A program made the translations under genes and the position numbers. 64,000 nt of DNA from Schizonepeta tenuifolia (taxonomy: Eukaryota > Streptophyta > Magnoliopsida > Lamiales > Lamiaceae): NCBI GenBank assembly GCA_029490685.1, contig CM055956.1, positions 90,196,872 through 90,260,871 on the forward strand, given 5' to 3'. Numbering within the stretch: position 1 is the first letter of the stretch; each line of letters starts with the position of its first letter. Positions 48,255-59,190 of the stretch are shown here, one piece after another. The notes below the pieces were generated by a model. That model was not told the origin of the DNA. It did not search any database and saw only the letters and a program-made list of their open reading frames with translations.

Positions 48255-51200
48255 AACTTCTATTCCGTGCAGAAGAGGCATTCTTGTTTAATTGTTGCTC
48301 ATGGTGGTGTATGGAATGGCAATATATATGAGGGTGAAAGGAAAGAGTATATACCTATACCACCTTGTGGTATAACGTATCAAGATTTATTGAGTAAGCT
48401 TGAGATTCGATTGAAGAAGCACAAGACATTCTTTATTTATGATGTTGAGGCTCTAGTAAAATCTCCTACCGGTGAAATAATGAGGATGAAAGTAACTGAT
48501 GACTTTGAGTTGAATAGTTTAATGGAAATGTTGGAGGTTCATACAATTCATGTATGTGTTTGCCCAAGAGATATCGAAGCCTTACCGAAGGTCTCTCATG
48601 GGAATCGTCTAAAAGTGCGTGCGGATATGCCGTCTTTTGATCGCATTATTTTTAATGAAGATTCTTCAGTTGTGGGGTTAGGAGTCGGTGATGATGTTGC
48701 TATTTGTGATACGAACATGAGATTGAATAATGATGTGGATGGAGGTGCTTACCCATTGGGGGGTGATTTTGAAGTTTGTGAAGACCGTGATTTGATGCAA
48801 CCATTAGATGTTTCGAATGAATGTAATGAAGGAAATTCTAATCCAAGCCGGTTGTGGGTCATTCCTGGTACGTGTTTTAATAATAACAAGTACGATATTC
48901 ACAATATCGTACTTGAATATGAAAACACGAATAGGAACATTAAAGTTCATAGTATCCTCCGTGATACGATCATTAGGTATATCGTACTATGTTTTGACCC
49001 TCGACTAGGACTTTATAATATTCAACAACAATGAAGTACGATTTTCCTAATATCGTACAAAGTGACAATATAATTTTTTATCTATTATCTACACGTGTTC
49101 CTATATTATAGTGTGTTAATGCAGGTGCTTTAGAGCATGCGACGCTCCCAATATCAGATTTGGTTGTAGTAGATCATTTGGCTTGTGAAGAACTTGTTGT
49201 GGGTGGTTTCTTTGTAAATAAGCGGCGTATGAAAGAAGTTATTGGCATCTATCATTTGAAAAATAATTTGGAGTATGTTACAAAGAAGTCAAATAAGCGG
49301 AAGTATCATGTTGGATGTAAGTATGAAGACAGATGTGATTTTATTATGCGAGCAAAAGCAATTGGGCAAGCATGGAGAATCTACAAATGGTCACTTCATA
49401 CATGTGAGACTGATTTGAGGTATCACCCTCCACCAAGAGTGTCTGTTAAAGTCATAGCTTAATACTTTAGTCCTAAGTTGGATGATCTCGTTGAGCTTAG
49501 ACCTAGAGAAATTCAAGGACAACTGCTGAGGGAACATGGTGTTCATGTGAAGTATCATGCAGCTTTGTCCGGGAAGAACCAGGCAGTTAGCTCGACATAT
49601 GGTGATGCAGAGGAGTCGTTTCAGGTACTATTTTTGCAACTGTTTTTCCTTGCATGTTGTTACGATTTATTAATCTCGTAACGTCTGTGTCAATGTTACT
49701 TATCTCGTAACGTCTATTCAACTCGTAACGTAGTACGATATTACGTATATCGTAACATCATCTGTTTCAATGCAGATGCTGGGGAAGTATTTTAATATGC
49801 TGGAGCATGCAAATCCTGGTTCTGTAGTCGAGTTACAGACGTGTGCGGATGGTTGCTTTGAATATTATTTTTTTGCTCTATCCGCATGTATCAGAACATT
49901 TCGTTCATGTCGGCCTGTAATTGTGATTGATGCGACTCATTTAAAGGGGAAATACAAAGGCGTGTTGTTTGTTGCAGCGACAAAGGACGGTAATGAACAG
50001 ATAGTAGTTTCTTTAGCTTTTGGAATCGGAGACAAAGAGAAGGATTCCTCATGGGCTTGGTTCCTTAAGCGTGTTAAACTATCATTTGGATCTCCGAAGA
50101 ACTTATTGATTGTATCTGATCAGCACCTCAGTATCAAGAATGCCGTGTGTTCCGTCTTTCCAGGGGCACATCATGGTCTTTGCACATTTCATATTCAGCA
50201 AAATTTGAGGATTTGGGGTACTGACGTTACTGACTTGTTCAAGCTCGCTGCTAGTAGCTATAAGATTGTTGATTTTGAGGAGCATATGAAGAATTTGAAG
50301 GCCATGGAACCTCGTGTTTATCAAAAACTATTGAACTTGGATCCTTGTAGATGGGCTCGTTCGAAATGTCCGATGCGACGTTATAAATACGGAACTTCCA
50401 ATGGATGTGAGGTGTTGAATGTTCGATTGAGGTGGGCTAGAAAATTGCATGTTTGTCCTCTTTTGGATAGTGTTCGTACGTTGCTCCAGAAGTGGTTTTA
50501 TGAGCGCCGCACTATAGCTGGAGATTCAACCACGGAGTTGACTCCGTGGGCTGCTACGATATTGAGTACGGCAATTGAAGCTGGCCGATCAATGAGGGTT
50601 GAACCAATTTCTTATGCGTTGTTTAAGGTTTTTTCTGGACAGAAGAGTTACGTTGTTGATGTTGCTGCTAAGGAATGCTCATGTCTCGTGTTTCAGTTCG
50701 ACTTAATTCCATGCTCACATGCTTCAGCAGCTATAAGGTGAATTTTGATACGATAGTAATTATAGTCGTACTTGAAGTGATCATGTATGTTACAATGTAC
50801 ATACATCGTAACATGATGGAACTATTTTTCTTGACGAGTTTAGCACCTTTTAGAATCGCATGTTACGAGATATGGAAATCTCGTAGAAATAGCCTGGCTA
50901 TAATTATTTCATAAGTGATTATGTACGATACGATATAAATATTTCGTAATATGCTGGCAGAATTTTCTTTTACAAGAATTGCACGTCATTCCATCGCATG
51001 TTACGAGATATATGAATATCGTAGCACATTAACATTGATGCGTTTGCTTTTTTGATAATTTTGTAGTTATAAGAGGCAATCATGCTTGTCTTACGTGGAC
51101 CCCTTCTATAGCACTCAGACGTGGCGAGATGTGTATGCTGGTGAGGTGATGCCTGTTCCTGATAAAGAAGATTGGCAAGTCCCGTCTGAGGTCGAAGAAA

Positions 51201-51481
51201 GGGTAATATTAACCCCGGGAAATCCAAGGCAAGCTGGACGTCCACGTAATAGAAGAATACCGTCCGGAGCTAGCAAAACAGAGAAAAGGGTGTGCTCGAG
51301 ATGTCATCAGAAGGGTCACTACATGAATATGTGCAAAACTGTTTTGGAAAGCATTGTAGAAGAAGAAGTGAATAGCAGCAAAACAAGTGCGAAGAAACCT
51401 CGAAAAGAGAAGAAATGCGGTATTTGTGGTGTACCTGGCCACACTCGTGCAACATGCAAAGATCCAAATAGGTTTGAATGA
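47654..51481 (+). pseudogene. MURA-type transposase with one in-frame stop
   Basis: DDE transposase of Mutator-like elements. Five exons join in phase to 825 codons: 47,654-47,659 (two codons), 48,273-48,867, 49,125-49,624, 49,776-50,737 and 51,067-51,481. Exon 2 has a PB1-like N-terminal region. Exon 3 holds the MuDR DNA-binding region with CKYEDRCDFIMRA. Exon 4 carries the catalytic core, with VIVIDATHLKGKYKG and LIVSDQHLSIKNA and the CTFHIQQNL motif, then the SWIM finger CSCLVFQFDLIPCSHA. Exon 5 adds two CCHC knuckles, CSRCHQKGHYMNMC and CGICGVPGHTRATC. An in-frame TAA at 49,460-49,462 breaks exon 3 upstream of the catalytic domain. The exon-1 ATG is inferred from splice phase and is less certain. 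All four introns contain the TACGAT dyad. Confidence 0.88.
47821..47876. repeat. (TA)n expansion inside a dyad, MURA intron 1
   Basis: A dyad beginning tacgat and ending atcgta has about 22 extra TA units between its arms. A second expanded dyad lies at about 48,194-48,256, ending ttgtaac. Both lie in the first intron of the transposase gene. Confidence 0.9.
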
Positions 51482-52279
51482 TGATGTTGGCTCTTATTGT
51501 TGTATTTAGTTTGTTACGATATTCTTAAACGCGTACCAACAATTATATTTTGTATAGGCTTAGGTTGATACGATATTCATAATTGCAAAATCGTACTCAT
51601 TTTGATTCAATTCTACATGTGTCTCTTGTTACGATATTCGTAAAATCGTACATGATTCGCTTGTCTTCCATGCCTTATTACGATTTTATGCGAATATCGT
51701 AATACGATACGAAATTCGTAGCAATATTTTGACAACCAAACTTGTTACGATTTATTTGAATATCGTAACAAGATACGAAAATCGAAGCGAGATTGATGAC
51801 TAATTTGTGCTACGATATTCATCAAAGTTGTAACAATATTAGAGGACTTTTGTTACAAGATTCATGTAAATCGTAGCATGATCGCTTGTCTTGTAACGAA
51901 ATGATTGCTCGTGTTATGAGTTTATATGAATGATGATGTTACGAAATACATGAAAGTCGTACTAAAAGCTGTACGAAATACATGTTAGCAAATATAACTG
52001 ATTATTTAAACAAAAGTCGTACCATTCATACTTACAAAATGCAGGATATATCATACGTACATTTTTTACTACGATATTCCTAAAATCGTACAAGTAGTAG
52101 CAAAAATTAAGTGATATGATTTGAAGAAAAGTCATTGCAATCATACTTACAAAATGCGTACATAATAGAGTATTCCTGGTTAAAGTAGTAGCAAAATATA
52201 CAAAATAAACCAAGGCAAAATATACAAAATAAACCAAGTGTTCAATATGGCAATATTGACAAAATAAGATAACAAGAGT
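51482..52279. other. Gap between the two MULE genes, densest part of the dyad array
   Basis: The two genes end tail to tail 798 bp apart. About eleven paired dyads occupy this gap, for example 51,630-51,650 and 51,679-51,701, along with several half-sites. No gene is present. Parts of this block recur near 53,535-53,760 and 54,357-54,690. Confidence 0.8.
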
Positions 52280-55200
52280 TTAGGATAAGTCAATATCTAT
52301 CGGGAGTGTGTCTTCATTGGTGCTGTTTGCATAGATGGTCTTTGCAATGTGGTGGCGATATGATTTTTCTGCATTCCTAAGACACTTTGGTTGCTTCTTC
52401 TTTGATATAAATCGCTCCACATACTTCAATGAATATAGACCACAACCGACGCCATCCTCGTGCTCTTGCTTGAAGATACCCTTTGCATTTGCTCTTGGGA
52501 AGCACAACGGCCACTGCGTGTAGTTTGGATTAGCTATTTCATGTTTTTCACAATAGCCAATTTTCTTCATTAGTTGTGGCAGCAACCTGGCCATTGGCAG
52601 GAAGTGCTGCAATCTATTCTCCTTGTGGTGCTTTTCAAATTTCCACGACTTGGGGTCGTATAGCCACAACTGCTGTGCTGCGAGATCGATGACAATCGTT
52701 GCCCAGTGCTCACTTAAATAAGCAACCATGATAACCTAGAAGTGGATGCGATATAGAGATTCAAAAATAACATGAGTATTCTGGAAAATTCTAGTACGAT
52801 ATATGGCAAATCGTACCACGCACTACGTTATGACTGTATGAGATTAAGTATATCGTAACAACATCATGCAGAATTAGTTTTTGTTACCTTTTCGCAGTTG
52901 ATCCATGGCTTCATGTTCTGTCCCCAACGTGGTATTCTTGCCTCTGCAAAGTGGACCAACCTCTTCATTTCGTCTTCCGGAACAACCTCTTCTCTATCAA
53001 CATTAAATAGAGAAGGCTCGTATGGGTCCAATCCTACCCTCTTTGCCTTATGCATTGAATCAAAGACGTCCTCCAGAGCATCCTAAGAATTAAACGTCAA
53101 TATGATACGATATACAAAACGTCGTAACAACTCTTCAAGATGATACGATGTACGATACTGCGAATATCTTAATATCGTACATTGATAACAGACACGATGT
53201 TGCAAATCTTATTGTACTATGTTACGAGTTATAATAATCTCGTAATATCATACTAAGCCATAAAAGTTAAAATCATGTACGATATTAGTATAATCGTAAC
53301 ATACCATGAAATCAATGGACGTAATGGTAACGTTGTCGTGAAGTTCTCCCAAGCCGGCGAAGGTTGGATTGGCGACCATAACAGATGTGTAGCAGTTTAT
53401 GTGGTCGTTGTACAACATTTTTTATGGATCTAATAAGCTCTCGAAGAATTCAGTGTCGACTGCCCATAGTAATCCGACATTCCTCCTGTTACGATATTTA
53501 GCAATGCATACGAATCAACTCGTGTAAGACAAGCAGACTTGTTACGATTTATGTGAATATCGTAACACGACACGAAAATCGTAACAAGATTGGTTATCTT
53601 TCATGACGTGATTACTAATTTATGTTACGAAACTCTGGAAACTCGTAGCAAGATCGGTCTTTCTATTATGATTTTATATGAATATCATGACAAAAGTTAC
53701 CACTCTTGCTACGAAATATATGAATCTTGTTGCAATAATGACAACGGATATAAATTTAAACTTACTTTTCAGTCTTAGCTTTCAAGAATGCTTCGAACCC
53801 ATCACGCCTTGGGCGTACATCATCGATTAGGAATGGACTCCGACAAGCTGCTGACGGGTATCTCTGACGAATGGGTCTCTCATTCAAATTTGGTGCGTGC
53901 ACTTGTGGAGGTTGAACCGAGACCCCAGATGTGGTTGCCGACCCCCTTGGCGGAAGAAATTGAGTCGTCGCTGTTGTTGGAGTCACAGTATGCGGCGAAG
54001 ATGCATTTGTGGTCGCCAACAAAGAGTCGTATGCAACATTCATTTGTGTATCACTGACATCTTGTTGGGTAGCAGGCTGTGTAGGGTCCTTTTTATAAAA
54101 CGTACCATAATACATTATACTCTAATATTTCTATAATTTAATGCAACTTGTATGCTACGATTTTATGTAAGTCGTACCAAGTGTAGATCAAAGCTCGGAC
54201 CATCGTCCGGAATATCCATTGCTGCGGCTTCTGATGTTGCTGCTATGTGTAGTATGTTATCATCTTCTGTCTAAGGAAGTTGTTCTTGGCAGGTAGATCT
54301 CTGGGAAAGATGTAGCAATGCAGATCAATGGATATATATGGTATCATGAAACAAGCAAACTTGTTACGATTTATATGAATATCGTAGCAAGATTGCATGT
54401 CGGTGTCCGCCATGCCATGATGAATAATTTGTGCTACGATATTCATCGAAGTAGTAACAATATCAGATGACTTTTGTTACGAGATTCGTGAAAATCGTAG
54501 CGATCGCTTGTTTTGTAACGAAATGATTTCGCGCATTACGATTTTATATGAATATCATTACAAAAGTTGAAAATCTTGCAACGAGTTTTATGAATCTCGT
54601 TCCAAGAATGACAACGGATATCAATGATCATGTTACGAAATACATGAAAGTCGTACTAACATTTGTACGAAGTAGCATGATTCGAACCGCAAATTACACA
54701 AATTTTAAACTAAATGCTGATCATCCATTGTTTAAGTGAGAAAAAAAAACAGAAATAAGTAAAATTGTTTTTCACGACCACACACGCAGAAGATACATGT
54801 TTATGCATTGTCTATGTCTCGACATGCATTTCCTTTACATGTTCAGTGTTGGGCTCAGGTTCAATCTCGGCATCTACAGTATCCTCCAGCGCATCCTCAG
54901 CTTGCTCGGCATCCTCGACATCCCCCGCTTGCTCGGCATCCTCAGCATGCTCGACATCGTCCAGTGTTATGTCTGCTGGTGGATCCGGCGCTGGTTCATC
55001 CTGTGCTGCTGCTGCATCCTTCGTGGCCTCATCCACCAGTGGCTGATGTTCCTCTACTGGGGGGGATGGCTGCTGCTGATTTCTTTGATCAGAGTGTGGG
55101 GTTGGGTGCTGCTGATCATGCTGGGGTGGTGTGGGGGTTCTGTGCTGGCTCATCCTCGCCGCGAAGTCTTGGTCCGTAGGAGGACCACATGCTTCAAGCA

Positions 55201-57786
55201 TCTTCTGGAAAACATACTCTCCAACACCAACAATCATCTCTTCCCGTACGGCCGTGAAGAATGCCTCTGCTTCTAGCCTAGCCCGCTTCGCTGCAACCTC
55301 ACCCGCGTATTCACCGATCTCTTTGATCAATGAAGCTCTGTCTTCATCGGTGAGTGGGGCTTGACGTGTAGAGCTCGTTGCAGCAGAATGTGGAGCAGCA
55401 GGCCTAGCAGCATCACTCGGACCTTCCTCATCATCACCACCATCTTCGCGAGGCCTCTTCTTCTTCTTCGTGTCATTGACATCGTACGTGAAGGCAAATT
55501 GTTTTTCTTCAAGATCTTGCTCAAGCGATTTCCAGTAGGGAGACCTCGATTCTGTCCTACCTGGTTCCAAGACGGCTTTAAGGTCCTACATGATAAATTA
55601 GATAAGTTAGTTGTGCATAAAACTGATACGAATGAAATAAATCGTACTTTAACGACACGTAATCGATGTACGATATTTCAAATATCGTACATTGAGACAA
55701 GCATAAGACTAAATCATATGGTGCATTATGTACGATATTCCTATTATCGTAACATCGTACACTTTTTCAGATATGCATAACAATTTTGTTTCAAATAAAG
55801 TACGATATTTAGAATCTCGTAGCATGACTTACAATATCATAGAATGAATTAGAATCTTGTAGCAAATTAAGTACGATATTTTGAAAATCGTAGCATGAAT
55901 TAAAATCTCATAGCATAAATAAGAATCTCGTAGCAAATAAAGTAGGATATTACCAATATCCTAACATGCAAACGGCTAACAAATTGAATATCGTAGTATG
56001 CAAGAAAAAATAGAGTACGATATTACGAATATCGTACACACAAAAACTCAACAACTCAGACAAAATTTAATATCGTACAGCTTAGTAAATTTTTACCTTG
56101 GCTTTAAGACCTTCTGGCATGTCGGTGTTCTTGATATAAGTGTACCTCAGGAATCGAGGTATCTTTTTCTTGTTTTGTTCATTCTTCATCCCGATGCTTC
56201 TCCCGACAGCTGGTAGTGAGCAAAAAATCCATGCCTGTAAAAGATTTTTGGTCACACGTGCGTACGATTTTCATGTAAATCGTAGTATGAGTTGCAGTAA
56301 ACTTACCAATAAGGCGAATGTGTTGCCTTTGAGATGATATCCAGGCGATGTTCTGACGGCTCTCTTTTTTGTAACCTTGTTTATGCTGTCCATCAAAGCT
56401 TGAAATGATATACTTTCGCAAGGAAATTCCTCCCAAGCTTCCTTGTCCTCCACGAGCACCCACATCCACAAAGGGATCTTGTTGCGTGCTTGTTCGAAGC
56501 CCATCACATAGAAAACGGCTATCAACATCTTTGCCAATTTGATGGAATCTTTGGCACTTCCATACTTTTTGGCATTAAAAACAACATGGACATCGTTTCC
56601 ACTAATCACCTTTGTGGTGTCGAATAGCCTCTCGTAGATGGAATCATTTGGGAGGACAAACCTGCCATAGGGATTAAAGGAAGCTGGTCCGAATTTCAGT
56701 CCGGTGACCAAAGCGTACTCCACTCGGGAGAAGCGTAATATTTTGCCCTCCACCTTGAACCACAGGGCTGTGGTGTCAACGTTTTGGGCTGTTTTTTCGC
56801 TTGGCCTCACTTGTCGGGACAACATGTAATTGAGCGCCAGCCCTGATCTGCAGTTGGAGTCATCCAATCTCATAAAGACCCCTAGATCGGAATGCTTGAC
56901 TTCAGATATTACTTCCTCTCCAAAGGACTCGAGCACCTTCCGTATTTCTCCAATGAGACCCTCATAGCCATAGCATTGCACCCTATGGTGAGGTGGTTCC
57001 ATCAAGTCGGGGCGGACATATTTTCAAGAAACCTGAAAATATGTAGACAGAAAGTGGTGAAACACGATTTCGTGTACGAGATTGGACAATATCGTAACAA
57101 ACAAAGTTCGCTATTGGGTAATATCGTCACAAATTTCTCATATCCAATCATCTTCTCAAATAAATCGTAACATATTACTCACATTCATCGGTTGCGTAGA
57201 TGTACGAGTTTATAAAAGCGTAACACACTAAGTACGATATAGGTAATCTCTTAACACGCAGAGTACGATATTTGATATATCGTAACAAATTTGGCAGCTA
57301 AAATCATCTTCTCACATAAATCGTAACATTATTTGTCAAACAAGGCATCCCTCAAATATCAAATAAATCATGCTCAATGGTGCAAGAAACAAATCTCAAA
57401 CAATAAAAATGAGTACGATATTCGCAATATCGTAATAATAAAAATGGATATTGTACTATGCCGATGAATATCGTACCAAAAACAAGTTATTATACAAGAA
57501 ATCGTTTCAAATTTTGGAGATCAACTACAATACAACCGCCAAACCAGATTTCATGTACGATTTATCGAGAAACAAACAGCAACAAACCCGCGAAATTCAA
57601 AAATTTTAAATATTCACAGATTCTTCAAATTTTGTGCGGAATTACTAGCATTTCGCCGAATGGGTCGTCGCCCATTTCCTGTTGAGCTTCATCGACCGGT
57701 TGTTCGTCGACGGCGGCGGTGGCTTCTCTTTGTTTGCTGGCAGAGCCGGTTTTTGGGCGCTTCGCCGCCTTCTTTAGTCGTGCCAT
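52280..57786 (-). pseudogene. DUF1985-ULP1 (C48 peptidase-like) gene of the KI-MULE, two in-frame stops
   Basis: Nine exons join in phase to about 1,010 codons: 57,646-57,786, 56,307-57,032, 56,097-56,234, 54,839-55,585, 54,178-54,270, 53,766-54,121, 53,305-53,485, 52,888-53,082 and 52,280-52,735. Exon 1 is basic (MARLKKAAKRPKTG). Exons 2-3 encode the DUF1985 region, including LWFKVEGKILRFSRVEYALV and WIFCSLPAVGRSIGMKN. Exon 4 is a charged linker with a KKKKRPRED nuclear-signal-like run and an acidic, repetitive AEDAEQA tail. The last exons hold the ULP1 protease fold with the catalytic histidine in SEHWATIVIDL, aspartate in YDPKSW and cysteine in GVGCGLYSLKY, all retained. Stops interrupt the frame at 57,024-57,026 (TGA) and 53,422-53,424 (TAA). 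Known ULP1 enzymes process or remove SUMO; the role in KI-MULEs is unknown. Every intron contains the TACGAT dyad. Confidence 0.87.
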
Positions 57787-58194
57787 TGTACAACGGTTTT
57801 GTGGCGGTTGGTGGCGGTGGTTGCTCTAGAGAGAGAAACTAGGGCAGAGCGGCGGAGAAGACGTTGGAGGCGCAGAAGACGGTGGTGGAGGAAACTAGGG
57901 CAGAGCGTCAGTTGGTGGCGGAGGAAAATAGCACAGAGGCTTCGGTTGGTGACGGAGGAAAATAGGGCAGACGCGAGAGAGAGAGAAAGGGGAGGCGGCG
58001 GAGAAAAGGGAGGCGGCGGATGGTGGTGGCGTTGTCGGTGGCAGCGGGGAGTAGGTGGAGGCGGAGGCGGTTGCAGACGAGAGAGAGAGAGAGAGAGAAA
58101 ATGGGTGGTGGTTGCAGACGAGAGAGAGAGAGAGAAAAGTAGTGAGAGAAAGTGGAGAAGAAAAAGTGGGAAAAAAGTGGTAAATATGCTATAT
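57787..58194 (-). promoter_or_regulatory. Leader and promoter region of the ULP1-like gene
   Basis: On the minus strand this is CT-rich with several (CT)n runs and lies between the right TIR and the exon-1 ATG at 57,786. It mirrors the CT-rich leader of the transposase gene at about 47,317-47,400. Open frames across it are low-complexity and not supported as genes. Confidence 0.6.
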
Positions 58195-58347
58195 ATATGG
58201 ATGTAAAAATTCAAAAAATCACCCTTTACCCTACTAAGGGCATTTTTGTCTCATTACATCAAAATTGGCCTCTTTTATTAAAAATTAAGTAGGGGTACAA
58301 AATTATACCCCTTAACTCTAAAATAGCCTCTCTACTACTTGACTCTC
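58195..58347 (-). repeat. Right terminal inverted repeat of the MULE
   Basis: Reverse-complemented it begins gagagtcaagtag and shares ttgtacccc, aataaaagaggccaa and atgagacaaaaatgcccтta-type sequence with the left end; that last block differs from the left end at one base. Confidence 0.8.
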
Positions 58348-58356
58348 TATATATAT

Positions 58357-58986
58357 ATATACATATATAGTGAAGTTTATGTTCATATTATGCGGTTATT
58401 TAATACAAAAACCGATATGAAATATCTTATATTTATGTATGTTGTGAATATCCATTTTAAATTAACATGTTCATGAGTTTTAGTAGGATTTATTTTACTT
58501 AGGTTTTGTGAAATTGATCAAAATATATATTCTTCAAGAGCTAGACATATATAATCATATAAAATCACTACATTATCATATAGATGAGACATTTGCACCA
58601 TACAGAGGTGAGAAAAAAAAAGATAGGCTTTTTATGGAATATAATATTGCACAAATTTTTAAATTTATTTCACAATATACAAATAGAATAAGAAAAAAAA
58701 TCTTATATTAAAGAAAATCATTTAAACTTCATTAGAATTGAGATACGAATAGAAATTAAGAGTCCATTAAGTAATATATAACCTGAACTGTCTCAAGCAC
58801 TTCACATTAATTATTATTGCTCATCTTGAATTTTTTGCAATAGGGAAGCATGCTTTTGATTATTGGTGGATACGGATAGTAAAATGCCTTTTTAGGAAAA
58901 AAAAAAAAATTGGTTTGAAATAATATGAATAAAGAAATTCTAATACAGGTTGAAAATAATAAATGGAAGAGTTCTCGATCCATTAT
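58357..58986. other. AT-rich intergenic DNA
   Basis: It starts in the TA microsatellite flanking the MULE and continues as AT-rich sequence without recognisable genes or element ends. Confidence 0.55.
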
Positions 58987-59190
58987 TACTCTCTTTGTCC
59001 CGCTCATTTTGTCTTACTTCCCTTAAATGGGTGTCCAACTCAATTTGTCACATATCAAATAAGGAAATAAATTATCCTTTAAAATCCTTCAAAAGTGGTG
59101 GGACCTACCCACTTTCTATCTTTCTGCCCTTGTCTTCTTAATCTCCGTGCCGAATAGTAAAGGGACAAAATAAACGGAACGGAGGGAGTA
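58987..59190. mobile_element. Stowaway MITE
   Basis: The left end tactctctttgtcccgctca and right end cggaacggagggagta form the Stowaway terminal repeat with TA at both borders. About 204 bp, non-coding. Confidence 0.92.

Larger units (their letters stand above)
47818..57565. repeat. Array of ~50 TACGAT...ATCGTA dyads in all noncoding parts of the MULE
   Basis: The consensus is roughly (GT)TACGATAT-n(5-8)-ATATCGTA(AC), 20-22 bp from T to A. Clear examples lie at 47,995-48,014, 48,088-48,107, 48,888-48,914 (12-bp perfect stems, 3-nt loop), 49,734-49,754, 51,630-51,650, 55,669-55,689, 56,016-56,036 and 57,414-57,434. At least one is present in each of the twelve introns and about eleven in the gap between the genes. 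In exons I find only isolated half-sites (about 48,705, 50,555 and 55,482). Variants keep the symmetry: TACGAG/CTCGTA at 50,864 and 53,223, AACGAG/CTCGTT at 54,580, TAGGAT/ATCCTA at 55,943. Counts are by eye. Function is unknown; a binding site for an element-encoded protein is the leading idea. Confidence 0.9.
47186..58347. mobile_element. KI-MULE (Mutator-like element with MURA and DUF1985-ULP1), 11.2 kb
   Basis: Both ends carry a ~95-bp imperfect terminal inverted repeat, sharing aataaaagaggccaa and atgagacaaaaat. The flanks are tatatatat on both sides, consistent with a 9-bp duplication but inside a microsatellite. Two genes converge: a MURA transposase from the left end and a ULP1-type gene from the right end, each with its promoter next to a TIR. 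This matches the Kaonashi (KI) MULEs described in Arabidopsis and other plants. Noncoding parts are filled with a repeated dyad. Damage is light (three in-frame stops overall), so it was probably active recently. Confidence 0.92.

Noticed and set aside
47818..57565. CRISPR-like or Rep-type palindromic array reading of the TACGAT repeats
   Set aside because: Spacing is irregular, the repeats are short dyads confined to introns and gaps of a eukaryotic transposon, and no associated genes of those systems exist here.
57799..58214. Arg/Gly-rich and Pro/Leu-rich open frames near the right end of the MULE
   Set aside because: Low-complexity translation of a GA/CT-rich leader; it corresponds to the 5' region of the ULP1-like gene on the minus strand.
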